Positions 1 to 9,870 are shown, counted from the stretch's first letter. The stretch is 64,000 nt of DNA from Candidatus Kuenenia stuttgartensis (GCA_945865635.1 CAMBEP010000017.1:1-64000), one strand, 5' to 3'. Translations and numbers: made by a program. Notes: generated by a model from the letters alone, not told the origin.

Positions 1-248
1 GTCAAACCGGAGCAAATTTTTAGCACAAGGGGTCACGAGAGAAAAGCCCTTTCTTGAACAGAAGAAGTGTTGTAAGTCTCATTATAACAAGATATTGCGG
101 TTATACAAGACTATTATTAAACAATTTATCGTGAAATATTCGGGCTAAAAAGGACAATCACTTTTATAAAACATTTGAGTTGGTCCGATCAGGCACAACT
201 TCCCATAAAACTAATGCGTCAGAAAGTCTGTGAATCTATACAAAGTAA
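1..248. other. Non-coding start of window
   Basis: AT-rich sequence with no reading frame that looks coding on either strand. No tRNA or other RNA fold is recognised. It lies downstream of the minus-strand thrS gene and its hairpin. Confidence 0.5.
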
Positions 249-273
249 GGCCTGGCCGCAAAACGGCCAGGCC
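249..273 (-). terminator. Hairpin after thrS
   Basis: A perfect 10-bp stem (GGCCTGGCCG / CGGCCAGGCC) encloses a 5-base loop and starts 13 bases past the thrS stop. On the minus strand it is followed by TTACTTTG, so the T-run is weak. The stem is very GC-rich and well placed to end the thrS transcript. A regulatory palindrome is the alternative reading. Confidence 0.6.
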
Positions 274-285
274 TCGAATTGAGTA

Positions 286-2478
286 TCAATAGGAATGATC
301 TTCGGTGGAATGATCATCTGCATGCGATGTCGGAGCCAGTGGTTCGACTGTTTGCCGGATGGCTCTTGAGTCGCTTTCAAGCTTGATTCTGGCTATGGCA
401 TTGGGCAGTGGCAAAGCACCTTGATCGCCATCAATGCGGTCTCGATAGCTCACGGTGCCGTCTTCAGCTTCTTTGGCACCTACGACCAGCATAACCGGGG
501 TTTTTTCGATCTGGGCGTTACGAATCTTGGCACCGATCTTCTCGGCCCGCAGGTCTACTTCGGCTCTTAGGCCGGAGGATCTAAGTTCGGCGACAATCTT
601 TAGAGCGTATTCATTGAATTTCTCAGAGATCGGCAAAACGCGAACCTGTTCAGGGGCAAGCCATAACGGAAATGCTCCTGCAAAATGTTCGATCAGGATA
701 CCCATGAATCGCTCCATGCTGCCGAACGGAGCGCGGTGAATCATGACCGGTCGGTGAGGGGCATTGTCAGCGCCCGTGTAGGTCAGACCAAAGCGTTCTG
801 GAAGGACATAATCCAGTTGAACAGTTCCAAGTTGCCATTGGCGACCAAGGCAGTCTCGCACAATGAAGTCGGCCTTGGGGCCATAAAAAGCGGCTTCGCC
901 GGGCGCTTCTTCAAATGGCAGGGCCATTTCCAGAAGAACACTACGAATGTCTTCTTCCGCTTGTCTCCATAGGTCGCCAGCGGCACCGGCATATTTTGGA
1001 TCCGATGGGTCGTGTTTGGAAAGTCGCAGTTTATAGTCGTTAAGACCAAGGCTTTTCAGAACGAATTGGGTGAGTTCCATGGTGGCCCTGAATTCATCTC
1101 GAACTTGATCTGGAGTACAGAATAGGTGGGCATCGTCCTGAGTGAAGCCACGAACGCGTGTCATGCCTGAAAGTTCGCCCGACTGTTCGTATCGATAAAC
1201 GGTTCCGAATTCCGCCAGTCGCACTGGCAGATCTCGATAACTGCGAGGCTGGGCAGCGAAGATCTGGGTGTGGTGTGGGCAATTCATGGGTTTGAGCAGA
1301 TACTCTTCCACCACAGCGTGTTCTTCAATGTATCCGATACGGGCGGGAGCATCGAGGCTCCAGTAAGGTCCCGGTTCGATTCGACTTTCAGCCAGCAACT
1401 TTTTCTGAGATTCTTCGTCAAGAATGCCTTTTTCGAGTCCGGCGACTAGTGTCATGGCGGAATCATTGAGCAACTTGATCGTAGGGAACTGACTCTCCCG
1501 ATAGTATGGGTAATGGCCTGAGGTGCGGTAAAGGTCAACTTTGCCGATATGGGGGGTGTAAACTGGTTGGTAACCACGTTTAAGGAGTTCTTCTTTGAGG
1601 AAGTTTTCGAGAACGCCTCGCACGATGGCGCCTTTGGGCATCCAGAGGATGAGCCCTGAGCCAACCAGAGTACTGATCGTAAAAAGGCCTAATTCTTTAC
1701 CCAATCGGCGGTGATCACGTTTTTTCGCTTCTTCAATATGTGCCAGATGAGCATCAAGTTCTTTCTTGTCAAAAAAGGCTGTACCATAAACTCGTTGGAG
1801 CATGGGGCGATCCGTTCGGCCCTTCCAGTAAGCACCTGCTATGGAGACCAACTTGAAAGCGCCAAGCTTTCCGGCATGTGGGATGTGAGGGCCGCGACAG
1901 AGGTCTACAAATTCACCCTGTCTATAGAAGGAAAGAGTGTCGTACTTATGAAGTTCTTCGGTGATATGCTCGACTTTATAGCCTTGCTCCAAGCTATTGC
2001 AGAAAGGGATGGCTTGATCAACTGGCATGGTGAATCGTTCGAATGGTTCGGCGGAGCTCACCACTTTAGCCATCTCAGCTTCGATGGCTGGAAAATCTTC
2101 CTCTGAGAGTTGTTTGCCTGGAATGTCGACATCGTAGTAAAAACCGCTGGAGGTGGTTGGTCCGAAGGCCAGCTTGACACCCGGGTAGAGACGCATAATG
2201 GCTCGGGCCATGATGTGGGCGGTGCTGTGTCGGAGCACATCGAGTGATTCGCGGTCGCGTGGTGTGAGCAGCTTGAGTTCGATCATGCCCTCAGTGGATT
2301 CCGAGGACTCAACCAACGGTCGATCAAGATCAACAATACGACCGTTTGCAACCGCTGCGATGGCGGCCTGAGCCAGTCGGGCACCGATGGATTCGGCGAT
2401 TTGGCGCGGAGTCACGTCAGCGTTATAGGATTTTTCGTTGCCGTCTGGAAGCCGTATGCTTAGCATGGAATTGACCAT
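286..2478 (-). CDS. thrS: Threonine--tRNA ligase
   Basis: Charges tRNA-Thr with threonine in the cytoplasm. The 730-residue protein has the full ThrRS layout. A TGS domain (about 5-70) opens with the typical IRLPDG. The editing/SAD domain carries HSTAH (84-88) and DLCRGPH (192-198). The class II core spans about 265-605 with zinc ligands Cys400 (MNC), His451 (DDAH) and His581 (IHRAP). The anticodon-binding domain follows from about 610. Usual length is about 640. The excess comes from roughly 50 extra residues at about 332-391, before KPMNCPHH, and a short tail after 710. The start could instead be the ATG at 2466, which gives the more standard MLSIRLPDG; neither has a clear ribosome site. 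It is transcribed alone. Confidence 0.97.
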   Translation of the reverse strand: MVNSMLSIRLPDGNEKSYNADVTPRQIAESIGARLAQAAIAAVANGRIVDLDRPLVESSESTEGMIELKLLTPRDRESLDVLRHSTAHIMARAIMRLYPGVKLAFGPTTSSGFYYDVDIPGKQLSEEDFPAIEAEMAKVVSSAEPFERFTMPVDQAIPFCNSLEQGYKVEHITEELHKYDTLSFYRQGEFVDLCRGPHIPHAGKLGAFKLVSIAGAYWKGRTDRPMLQRVYGTAFFDKKELDAHLAHIEEAKKRDHRRLGKELGLFTISTLVGSGLILWMPKGAIVRGVLENFLKEELLKRGYQPVYTPHIGKVDLYRTSGHYPYYRESQFPTIKLLNDSAMTLVAGLEKGILDEESQKKLLAESRIEPGPYWSLDAPARIGYIEEHAVVEEYLLKPMNCPHHTQIFAAQPRSYRDLPVRLAEFGTVYRYEQSGELSGMTRVRGFTQDDAHLFCTPDQVRDEFRATMELTQFVLKSLGLNDYKLRLSKHDPSDPKYAGAAGDLWRQAEEDIRSVLLEMALPFEEAPGEAAFYGPKADFIVRDCLGRQWQLGTVQLDYVLPERFGLTYTGADNAPHRPVMIHRAPFGSMERFMGILIEHFAGAFPLWLAPEQVRVLPISEKFNEYALKIVAELRSSGLRAEVDLRAEKIGAKIRNAQIEKTPVMLVVGAKEAEDGTVSYRDRIDGDQGALPLPNAIARIKLESDSRAIRQTVEPLAPTSHADDHSTEDHSY

Positions 2479-2929
2479 TTATTCGCGACACACGACAACC
2501 TTGTTAAGAGATTTCAGGCAAGATGCTCACAAAAACATTTGAGCAATCCTGACTGGGCCGTGTTAGCGACCTTTCCTTTTTTTGATCCTGTACGAGCTAT
2601 ATTCACGCCTCGCCCGACTTACAACGCCGCGCGATAGGAAATGAGCGATAACGCTATCACGCGAATACATCCTGCAGGAATCTTCAACGCTTTCAGTTTA
2701 CTTTAAACTACCAATTTCGCAAGCCTCAATCGCTCGTCCAGTCGCTGGCGATCTGCAATGGTCTTTTCTTTTGATCGCAAGGCGGATCGTGATTCGATTT
2801 TTTTTGATGTGAGTTGTTCTCAAACATTCGATTCGTTTCTTAAGTTCCGTTTGGGCATCCAAATGATTCACAATCCAGAGCGTTGCGAAAAGTCTGTTTT
2901 CTGTCAAAAAAATAACAAGGTGATTGAAA
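2479..2929. other. Intergenic region between divergent genes
   Basis: About 450 bases separate thrS (minus) and the protease gene (plus), so promoters for both should lie here. Short reading frames of 60-79 codons exist on both strands but overlap each other and look like chance. I recognise no T-box leader or other RNA element upstream of thrS. Confidence 0.4.
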
Positions 2930-3964
2930 TTGACCACTGATATTGGAACTCAACAAATTGGTTTGTTTAAAAAAAACATAGGGCAAAGGGTCCTGGCTTC
3001 ACAATTGTGCCGATTCTTGATTTTTATGCATCTTTTTGGTTTGTCACGTCTGCAAGCACTGGAAATTGTAGATCTTGTTCCGACTGTAGTAAGAGCTTCG
3101 TTTGTCTCAAATGTTTCGGTGAATGGGCTTGCAAGCCTTGCCGTGTATGACCCGGTCGGAATGCTTTCGGTTTCGGGTGGCACGGCGAGTGGCACATTGA
3201 TTGGTTCTCAGTGGGTACTTACGGCAGCGCATGTGATTTCTTCGACTGGTGGGAGTCACAACATTTCTGGATCCACGTTTATCATACAAGGGCATTCACT
3301 TATCGCAGACTATAGCGAAATCATGCCGGGTTGGAACGGCGATTCAGGCAGCGGCAAAGACTTGGCTCTGGTTCATCTAGTAAGCCCGTTTACAGATATC
3401 GCACCAGCGAAGTATTTGAATCAGGGGATATCACCAACTGGCCAACCCTTAACATTCGTGGGATATGGCTTGTCCGGTGACGGCTTGACGGGATCGTTGG
3501 CTGGGTCTGGTGGATCGAAGCGGGCAGGAACCAACACGCTCGATTATGACGGAACGGTATTGGGATTGAGTAGCAGCATCTATCTGGCGGATTTTGACAG
3601 TGGCCAGGCTGTTCATAATATCATGGGATCGGGAACTCCCACGGCTTATGAATCGATTTTGGCTCCAGGTGATTCTGGTGGAGGATTATTCATGAAAAGC
3701 AATGGCGAAACAATTCTGGTTGGCGTCAATTCCTTTCTGGCATCGACAACTGGATCAGCGAATTCGACTTACGGAAATCTGGCTGGGTTTCAGAGCATAC
3801 AGCCAAACATGGCATGGATTCAAAGTGTGACAAACGTACCAGAGCCGGGCTCATTGATTTTGGGTGTCATATGTGCACTGATAGGTTGGTGGCTGGTTGA
3901 TCAGAAATCCTCAAGACTCAAAAATCCTCAATCGATTGCAACCGAGCGTTTGAGGAAGAAGTGA
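2930..3964 (+). CDS. Secreted trypsin-like serine protease with PEP-CTERM tail
   Basis: Predicted exported S1-type protease. The catalytic triad is readable: His in LTAAHV (about 101), Asp in KDLALVHL (about 144) and Ser in GDSGGG (about 249). A basic/hydrophobic N-terminus (KK..R, then a stretch near 29-45) serves as signal peptide. The C-terminus is a PEP-CTERM sorting signal: VPEP at about 303, a roughly 16-residue hydrophobic helix, then a basic tail. In that system the tail is cut by an exosortase after export; none is in this window. Both plausible starts are TTG. I prefer 2930 because AAGG at 2917 is then 9 bases upstream; 2924 is the alternative. The substrate is unknown. Confidence 0.85.
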   Translation: MTTDIGTQQIGLFKKNIGQRVLASQLCRFLIFMHLFGLSRLQALEIVDLVPTVVRASFVSNVSVNGLASLAVYDPVGMLSVSGGTASGTLIGSQWVLTAAHVISSTGGSHNISGSTFIIQGHSLIADYSEIMPGWNGDSGSGKDLALVHLVSPFTDIAPAKYLNQGISPTGQPLTFVGYGLSGDGLTGSLAGSGGSKRAGTNTLDYDGTVLGLSSSIYLADFDSGQAVHNIMGSGTPTAYESILAPGDSGGGLFMKSNGETILVGVNSFLASTTGSANSTYGNLAGFQSIQPNMAWIQSVTNVPEPGSLILGVICALIGWWLVDQKSSRLKNPQSIATERLRKK

Positions 3965-4212
3965 GAGGATAGAGTTGAATACCGAGAGAATCATTTGATG
4001 ATTTTCAGAGGAATCAACCTGCTTGGGGTTGCGAGATTTTTGTCGTCGGAATCGGACAAAAGCAAAACTTCATCCATCCGCATCAAGGTGACTGGTGAGA
4101 ATGGTCTTGATTCTCAATTTTTAAAATCCCTTGGTGACGATTCTGGTGTCATGTATGATTTGAGAGATTCAGTAGAAAAATACACGCAATCAAGTTGGAG
4201 AGATTTCTCAAA

Positions 4213-5037
4213 ATGAATCGTCGCAGATTTCAGAAGCTATTGGGACAATCGGTTTTATCAAGTGCTTTGGGAGCGATTCCAGCAGTGACGGCCCAAACAG
4301 CACTTGGACAGCCGATGAAAATACTGCCTTTGCCGGGCCAGGTGTTTCAGGTCGACGAAAACGAAGCTTTTTTGATCAGTCCAGGAAATCCAAAGAAAGG
4401 TTCTATACCTTGGGTTTGGTACGCACCAACGCTCAAGCCATTGCCAGGGCCTGAAGAGCGATGGATGATTCAGAAATTTCTCGATGCGGGTGTAGCAATT
4501 GCGGGTATTGATGTTGGTGAATCCTATGGCAGCCCGAAGGGCCGTAAAGGGTTTACAGCATTTTATGAGCTAATGACAAAAACAAGAGGCTTTAGCGTGA
4601 AGCCCGCTATGCTTGGGAGAAGTCGTGGTGGATTGCAGGTTTACAACTGGGCCGTCGAGCATCCACGGCAGGTCTCATGTATTGCTGGAATTTATCCTGT
4701 GTGCGATGTTTCCAGTTGGCCTGGCCTAAATAAAGCTGCTCCAGCCTATGGAATGACTCCTGATGAGTTAAAGAATTACCTTATGACAAACAATCCTGTG
4801 AGCCGTTTGGAAAGTTTGGTAAAGGCGAAGGTCCCGATCTTTCATATTCATGGTGATGTTGACACGGTTGTGCCTTTGGAAGCCAATTCCGGAGCGGTGG
4901 CGAATAACTACAAAAAGTTGGGTGGTATCATGAGCCTTGAAGTGCCTAAGGGTCAAGGACACAACATGTGGCGAGGTTTTTTTGAGTCACAGAATCTGGT
5001 TGATTTCATTCTGAAGCATGTCAGATCAGAAACCTGA
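4213..5037 (+). CDS. Tat-exported alpha/beta hydrolase
   Basis: Predicted exported serine hydrolase of 274 residues. The N-terminus (MNRRRFQKLLG, then an Ala/Ser-rich stretch ending near AQTALG) looks like a Tat-type signal. The nucleophile elbow is GRSRG with Ser137. The acid is Asp215 or Asp217 in HGDVDTVVP, and the base is His250 in GQGHNMW, so the triad is complete and in order. The HGD-D-VVP segment resembles prolyl-oligopeptidase/dienelactone-hydrolase-like enzymes. The ATG at 4213 is chosen over an in-frame TTG at 4195 because it places the arginines at the very N-terminus and has GGAG upstream. It ends 6 bases from the convergent DUF1501 gene. Substrate unknown; ester or peptide bonds are possible. 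Confidence 0.82.
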   Translation: MNRRRFQKLLGQSVLSSALGAIPAVTAQTALGQPMKILPLPGQVFQVDENEAFLISPGNPKKGSIPWVWYAPTLKPLPGPEERWMIQKFLDAGVAIAGIDVGESYGSPKGRKGFTAFYELMTKTRGFSVKPAMLGRSRGGLQVYNWAVEHPRQVSCIAGIYPVCDVSSWPGLNKAAPAYGMTPDELKNYLMTNNPVSRLESLVKAKVPIFHIHGDVDTVVPLEANSGAVANNYKKLGGIMSLEVPKGQGHNMWRGFFESQNLVDFILKHVRSET

Positions 5038-5043
5038 GATTCA

Positions 5044-6438
5044 TCAAGCAAAGAGCCCTCGGATTGGTTCGCCCCTGACGACTTGAACTGGGCGATTGAG
5101 TTTATCTTTGACTTCGAGTTCAGGATCGATTCCAAGTGCTTGATAAATCGTTGCTCCAAAGTCGTTCGGAGTGATTGGCCTGGTGGCAGGAAATGCGCCG
5201 TTTTTGTCAGAAGTTCCAATATACTGACCACCCACCACACCTCCGCCTGCGAAGACGCTGGTAAAGCAGGGGGACCAGTGATCCCTCCCAGGATTTACTC
5301 CGCCTTCGGTACCAATTTTCGGATTGCGGCCAAATTCACCGGTCAAAACAACCAAGGTTTCGTCTAGTAGGCCACGTGCATCGAGGTCTTCCAACAAAGC
5401 TGAAACGCCTTGATCAAGCGGTGGAAGCAGGCCCTTGGAAAGTCTTCGGAAAATGTCTTGGTGGCTGTCCCAATTCTGCACCCTTCCCATATTGGCCTGA
5501 ACCACAGGCACACCTGCCTCAACTAATTTACGCGAGAGTAATAGGCTTTGCCCGAACATGTGCCGTCCGTATCGATCTCGCACGTGGTCGGGCTCACTTT
5601 GGATATCGAAGGCATTGGCAACCTGTCGAGAAAGTAGCATGGAATAGGCGACTCTGCGCTGCTCGTCAAGACCGTTGTGTTCGTTGCCGGAATCGAGTCG
5701 ATCAGAAATTCTGCCGAGATTATTGAGCAGGTTTCGGCGATTCGACATCCTCTCCACAGCAATTCCGGGCGGTAGATTGACTTCCTCTACTTTGAAATCA
5801 TTGCGATTAGGGTCGGATTTGATTAGCCATGGATCATATTTTGGACCAAGAAAACCGGCGTGCTGGCCAGGCCAGACCAGAGGACCTTCCATGAGGAAAG
5901 TGGGCAGGGTAACGCCATTGGGAATTCCGTCCTTACGAGGTTTGGCGTATTCCAGAGTGGAAGCAAAGCTCGGGTAATCGTTTCTTGAAGCAATCTTGTC
6001 AAAAAAAGCACCAGGCTGGCTATGGCCAGTCAGCATTTCATGAGTGCCGTTGAGATGGTTATTGTACTTATGGGACATGGTGCGAACAATTGCCAGTTTT
6101 TCGAAATGCCGGCTAATGAGAGGCAAGTGTTCGCAAACGGTCATGCCTGGCACAGATGTCTGAATAGGTTTGAATGTACCGCGAATTCCTGATGGTGCGT
6201 CAGGTTTGAGATCAAATGTATCAACGTGGCTTGGTGCACCGGTCTGGAAAATTAGGATTAGGTGCTTGACCCGAGGGGAGATCGAGACGGTTCCACCAGT
6301 CATCGGATTGACTAGGGGGGATGAATTTGCAGTGCATCGCAGCATATCGAGCAAGGAAAGGCTCAGAAGTCCTGAGAAGCCGACTTGGAGGAACTCGCGA
6401 CGAATCATTCCAATAGCATGTTGGTGTGCTTGGTTCAT
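5044..6438 (-). CDS. DUF1501 family protein, Tat-exported
   Basis: Member of the large planctomycete DUF1501 family, distantly related in fold to alkaline phosphatase/sulfatase-type proteins. Its function is not established. The start is ambiguous: ATG 6438 is used here, with TTG 6477 upstream and ATG 6408 (MIRREFLQVGF) downstream. The last gives the cleanest twin-arginine signal. Family motifs visible include an HLILIFQTGAPSHVDTFD-type segment near the start of the mature domain, GEFGRNPKIG and GRDHWSP in the C-terminal half, and a closing ITPNDFGATIYQALGI. About 464 residues, normal for the family. Unlike the two other DUF1501 genes here (20967 and 39167), no DUF1549/PSCyt partner lies upstream. 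Confidence 0.88.
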   Translation of the reverse strand: MNQAHQHAIGMIRREFLQVGFSGLLSLSLLDMLRCTANSSPLVNPMTGGTVSISPRVKHLILIFQTGAPSHVDTFDLKPDAPSGIRGTFKPIQTSVPGMTVCEHLPLISRHFEKLAIVRTMSHKYNNHLNGTHEMLTGHSQPGAFFDKIASRNDYPSFASTLEYAKPRKDGIPNGVTLPTFLMEGPLVWPGQHAGFLGPKYDPWLIKSDPNRNDFKVEEVNLPPGIAVERMSNRRNLLNNLGRISDRLDSGNEHNGLDEQRRVAYSMLLSRQVANAFDIQSEPDHVRDRYGRHMFGQSLLLSRKLVEAGVPVVQANMGRVQNWDSHQDIFRRLSKGLLPPLDQGVSALLEDLDARGLLDETLVVLTGEFGRNPKIGTEGGVNPGRDHWSPCFTSVFAGGGVVGGQYIGTSDKNGAFPATRPITPNDFGATIYQALGIDPELEVKDKLNRPVQVVRGEPIRGLFA

Positions 6439-6708
6439 CGAGAAAGTTCCGGGGAGCCAAAAGGGAGGAGTTGTCAAAGCAGGCTAGTAGATAAGTGGCT
6501 TTATACCATTCAGATCTACAATGATTATCGACCTTTTTTCAGAATCTTCAAGAGTTTGTTTGTGAGTTTTGATGGATCATGCACCAATTATTACAGATCT
6601 TGGCATTCAAAATGGAATATTAAGATGATATATTGATTGGGAGCGACTGTCATGCTTTTCGGGTCGATCAATCACCAATCCCTTCATGTAAAGATCGCCA
6701 TAATCGGC

Positions 6709-7560
6709 ATGGTTTCAAACACTTCCGACAATTTAAAGTCAGTTAATGCACGTCATTGGGTGGCTGTTGCCATTCCATGCTTTAACGAGGCTCCGGCGTT
6801 GCCTCAAGTCATCAATGAATGGCGGAACGCTTTGCCTGAAGCAGAAATTCTTGTTTTTGACAACAATTCCACAGATGGATCAGGCCAAATTGCACAAAGT
6901 CTGGGTGTTCGGGTCGTATCAGTGACTCGTCAAGGTAAGGGTTTTGTCGTCCGAGCGATGTTTGCCGAACTAGCAGACCGAGATGCCGTTGTCATGGCCG
7001 ATGGTGACGGGACTTATCCTGCGATTGCTGTTCACAAACTTTTGGGACCTGTGCTGAGCGGGCAAGCTGACATGACTGTCGGAGCCCGTGTCCCCGTGGC
7101 CGAGATGGGAGCAATGAGCCCAATTCGAGGGGTCGGGAATATCCTGATCCGATCCGCATTCGCTGTCGTCATGGGAATTTCTGGAGGCGACCTGCTTTCG
7201 GGCTATCGAGTCTTCGGGCCAAAATTTCTTAGGGAAGTCAAACTCAAGTCAAAAGGATTTGAAATTGAGACTGAGATTGTCTGTCAGGCCCTGGCGGGTG
7301 GTTACCGAGTTGTGGAAAGCCCGGTGTCTTATCTCCCAAGAGTCGCTGGTACAGAGTCAAAATTAAGAGCTGTACGAGATGGGCTAAGGATTCTCAAAAT
7401 GATGACCATTCAAAGCTTGCGACTGAAGCCCTGGAGGATACCAGGTGCTTTGGTCGTTCTGATTGTGGCCCTTGCCATTGTGACCGGTTCAGGGCTTTTA
7501 TGGATCTTAGCAGGCACAGCAATCGGAGTTCTAACGGTCGTGAATCGCAAGACGATTTGA
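6709..7560 (+). CDS. Family 2 glycosyltransferase, dolichol-phosphate-mannose-synthase-like
   Basis: GT-A glycosyltransferase of about 283 residues, probably moving a sugar from a nucleotide donor to a lipid carrier at the inner membrane face. The N-terminal domain starts VAVAIPCFNEA, has a FDNNSTDGS segment for nucleotide binding and the acidic ADGDGTYP motif, which is the DPM1/GtrB-type form of the DXD site. A GYRVFGP and FEIETE section follows, as in polyprenyl-phosphate glycosyltransferases. The C-terminus has a hydrophobic hairpin (about 247-278) as membrane anchor. The ATG at 6709 is preferred over a TTG at 6637 because the GT2 fold begins soon after. Downstream mqnA is on the same strand but 120 bases away. 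Confidence 0.87.
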   Translation: MVSNTSDNLKSVNARHWVAVAIPCFNEAPALPQVINEWRNALPEAEILVFDNNSTDGSGQIAQSLGVRVVSVTRQGKGFVVRAMFAELADRDAVVMADGDGTYPAIAVHKLLGPVLSGQADMTVGARVPVAEMGAMSPIRGVGNILIRSAFAVVMGISGGDLLSGYRVFGPKFLREVKLKSKGFEIETEIVCQALAGGYRVVESPVSYLPRVAGTESKLRAVRDGLRILKMMTIQSLRLKPWRIPGALVVLIVALAIVTGSGLLWILAGTAIGVLTVVNRKTI

Positions 7561-7680
7561 ATAGGATTTGGATTCGATTATCACCTTTTGGACTTGTTCA
7601 TGCTGCATTAACGCATATAATTTCTGTATGTTCTGAAAAGACTGTCAAAAGCTGCGTAGGACTTTTGGATATTGTCAGTG

Positions 7681-8541
7681 ATGGGGCTTTTGGAGGGCGA
7701 CCAATTGCTTTCAGAGATTCGATTCGGAATTGTGAGGTATCTGAACACCAAGCCGCTCTATTACGGGCTTTCAAGGCGTTTGCCCTCAGCGACTTTTGAT
7801 CTTGACTTGCCCAGTTTACTCTCGGAAAAACTGGCGACAGATCAACTCGACGTAGCTCTGATTCCCTCAGTCGAGTATTTGAGGGGTATAGGCGATCACG
7901 GTTACGTAGCATTACCGGGCTCAGCCATTGGGTCTCAAGGGCCAGTTCGAAGTGTTAAACTTCTGAGCCATGTTCCTCTTGAAAAAATTCATAGGTTGGC
8001 CTTGGACGAAGGCTCTCGCACCAGTCAGGCTTTGTGTCGGATCTGGCTTGAAGGTGTTCATGGTGTTCAGCCTGAACAGATTGAAAATCTCCCTATCGGA
8101 GTCCCACCTGAGGAGTCCACGGCTGATGCTATGTTGGTGATAGGAGACCGCGCAATGTCTCTGCCAGAATGGCGATACCATACGGTCGTTGATTTGGGAG
8201 AAGCTTGGACCCGCTGGACAGGCTTACCTTTTGTATTCGCCCTTTGGGTGGTCAAGTCAAAGGTTGGGCTGGATTTGGACCACATCTCCAAAGTTTTGCG
8301 GGCATGTAAGGATGAAGGGGTTTGCCATACCTCTGAGATTGCCGCCAAATATGCTGAAAACCTCGGACTCAGTCTTGAGGAATGCGTGTACTACCTGACT
8401 CATCAGATTAACTACCAGCTTGACGACCCAGAATTGGCCGGCCTGAGGCTATTTGCAGCCAAAGCTGAGGCAATGGGCCTTGTTCCAGAAAGGTGCGAAA
8501 TTGTCATCCACAGTTCAGGAAATTTTGCGTGCCGCGGTTAA
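7681..8541 (+). CDS. mqnA: Chorismate dehydratase (futalosine pathway)
   Basis: First enzyme of the futalosine route to menaquinone: it removes water from chorismate to give 3-enolpyruvylbenzoate. The 286-residue protein has the typical opening RFGIVRYLNTKPLYYGL and an ALIPSVEYL segment, within a periplasmic-binding-protein-like fold. A VIGDRAM strand and a W-x-GLPFVFALW stretch follow, as in MqnA. Starts at TTG 7672, GTG 7678 and ATG 7681 are all in frame; the ATG is used. Its 3' end overlaps mqnC by 41 bases, so the two are co-transcribed and probably translationally coupled. Confidence 0.92.
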   Translation: MGLLEGDQLLSEIRFGIVRYLNTKPLYYGLSRRLPSATFDLDLPSLLSEKLATDQLDVALIPSVEYLRGIGDHGYVALPGSAIGSQGPVRSVKLLSHVPLEKIHRLALDEGSRTSQALCRIWLEGVHGVQPEQIENLPIGVPPEESTADAMLVIGDRAMSLPEWRYHTVVDLGEAWTRWTGLPFVFALWVVKSKVGLDLDHISKVLRACKDEGVCHTSEIAAKYAENLGLSLEECVYYLTHQINYQLDDPELAGLRLFAAKAEAMGLVPERCEIVIHSSGNFACRG

Positions 8542-9640
8542 TGGTCGCCGATTGACATTCGAAGAGGGTGTCGTGTTGATGCGTCAAGGCGGGCTTCACG
8601 AGGTTGGTAAGGCCGCTAATGCTGTCTGTAAACGCATGCACCCGGAACCGTTCCGGACCTATAATATAGACCGGAATATCAATTATTCGAACGTCTGCGC
8701 GGCGGTCTGCGACTTCTGTGCGTTTTATCGAAAGGTCAATGATACAGAAGCTTACGTTCTTGAAAAAGACGTAATTCTTCAGAAGATCAAAGAAACAGTA
8801 GAATTGGGTGGTGACCAGATACTGATGCAGGGCGGACTTCACCCAGACCTCCCCTGGAGTTGGTATCTTAATCTGCTCCGCACCATCAAAACGCACTACC
8901 CCAGTGTCAATATTCATGCATTTAGCCCACCCGAAATTCATTTCTTCAGCAAGCTTTATCGAATGCCTCTGGAGCAAGTACTGGGCGAACTGAAGGACGC
9001 TGGTCTTGGGAGTTTGCCTGGCGGTGGCGGTGAGATTCTTGTCGATCGGGTTCGTAAAGCGATTACGCGAGGCAAGGTCCTTACAGATGATTGGCTCAAT
9101 GTGCATCGAGTCTGGCATAAGATGGGCGGTAAATCCTCTGCAACTATGATGTTTGGCCATATAGAGACTCTGGAGGAAAGAGTCGAACATATGGACAGAA
9201 TCCGCCAACTTCAGGATGAGACCGGTGGGTTGACGGCCTTTATCAGTTGGACATTTCAGCCAGATCATACAGAGATGTCGGATGTGCCTGCTGCAGGAGC
9301 ATTTGAGTATCTGAGAGTACAGGCCATCAGTCGACTTTATCTCGACAATGTGCCCAATATTCAAAGCTCATGGGTGACCCAGGGTGGCAAAATCGGTCAG
9401 GTGGCGCTCTATTTTGGTGCCAATGATATGGGCTCGCTCATGATTGAAGAGAATGTTGTGAGTCAGGCAGGAACTGTGCACCACCTCACACTGAAAGAGA
9501 TTCAAGCCGCAATTCGCGAAGCTGGTTATATTCCTCGCCAGCGAAATGTCTTCTACCAATATATTGACCGATTGGCAGTTCCAATCGAAAGTGCTGAATC
9601 AGGGCCTTACCAGCCTCGTTCTTTGACGGTTCTCTCTTGA
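8501..9640 (+). CDS. mqnC: Dehypoxanthine futalosine cyclase (radical SAM)
   Basis: Radical SAM enzyme that cyclises dehypoxanthine futalosine during menaquinone synthesis. The iron-sulfur motif is Cys66-x3-Cys70-x2-Cys73 within NVCAAVCDFCAFYR. MqnC-specific stretches include LPGGGGEILVDRVR, ATMMFGHIETLEERVEH and the FQPDHT segment. The start is assigned to TTG 8501, giving 379 residues, because AGAAAGGTG sits 6 bases upstream, inside the end of mqnA. No ATG lies close by. MqnB, MqnD and the later men/ubi-like steps are not in this window. Confidence 0.94.
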   Translation: MSSTVQEILRAAVNGRRLTFEEGVVLMRQGGLHEVGKAANAVCKRMHPEPFRTYNIDRNINYSNVCAAVCDFCAFYRKVNDTEAYVLEKDVILQKIKETVELGGDQILMQGGLHPDLPWSWYLNLLRTIKTHYPSVNIHAFSPPEIHFFSKLYRMPLEQVLGELKDAGLGSLPGGGGEILVDRVRKAITRGKVLTDDWLNVHRVWHKMGGKSSATMMFGHIETLEERVEHMDRIRQLQDETGGLTAFISWTFQPDHTEMSDVPAAGAFEYLRVQAISRLYLDNVPNIQSSWVTQGGKIGQVALYFGANDMGSLMIEENVVSQAGTVHHLTLKEIQAAIREAGYIPRQRNVFYQYIDRLAVPIESAESGPYQPRSLTVLS

Positions 9641-9870
9641 TGAATCCAACGGTAGGTAGATTTTGCCCTTCTTCTGAATTGGAAATTCATGACACAATTT
9701 GAATCAGAGGTTGGTATTAGACCCCTTAATCGTTTCCTCAGGAACTGCGGTTGACGGAATCGAGCGTTTCGATGAACTTGTGGTTCTGAAACATCAACAA
9801 GTCTTCTTGATGTTGCATGATCTGGGAACTCTGACACATTGTTTGATTCTACCGTATGATGCAAACCATC
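9641..9870. other. Spacer after mqnC, no convincing gene
   Basis: Short frames exist on both strands, including a 21-codon frame from ATG 9690 and a 73-codon frame from TTG 9699. They overlap in conflicting frames and lack consistent coding character. The stretch might be a decayed gene or plain spacer. Confidence 0.35.

Noticed and set aside
249-273. Palindrome as a mobile-element end
   Set aside because: Only one copy was seen, with no flanking direct repeats or transposase. It is better explained as a terminator.
2698-2940. Short frames on both strands upstream of the protease
   Set aside because: They overlap one another and have no coding character.
3995-4216. 73-codon frame between the protease and the alpha/beta hydrolase
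   Set aside because: No ribosome site of note, no recognisable fold, and it overlaps the signal region of the next gene. Judged chance.
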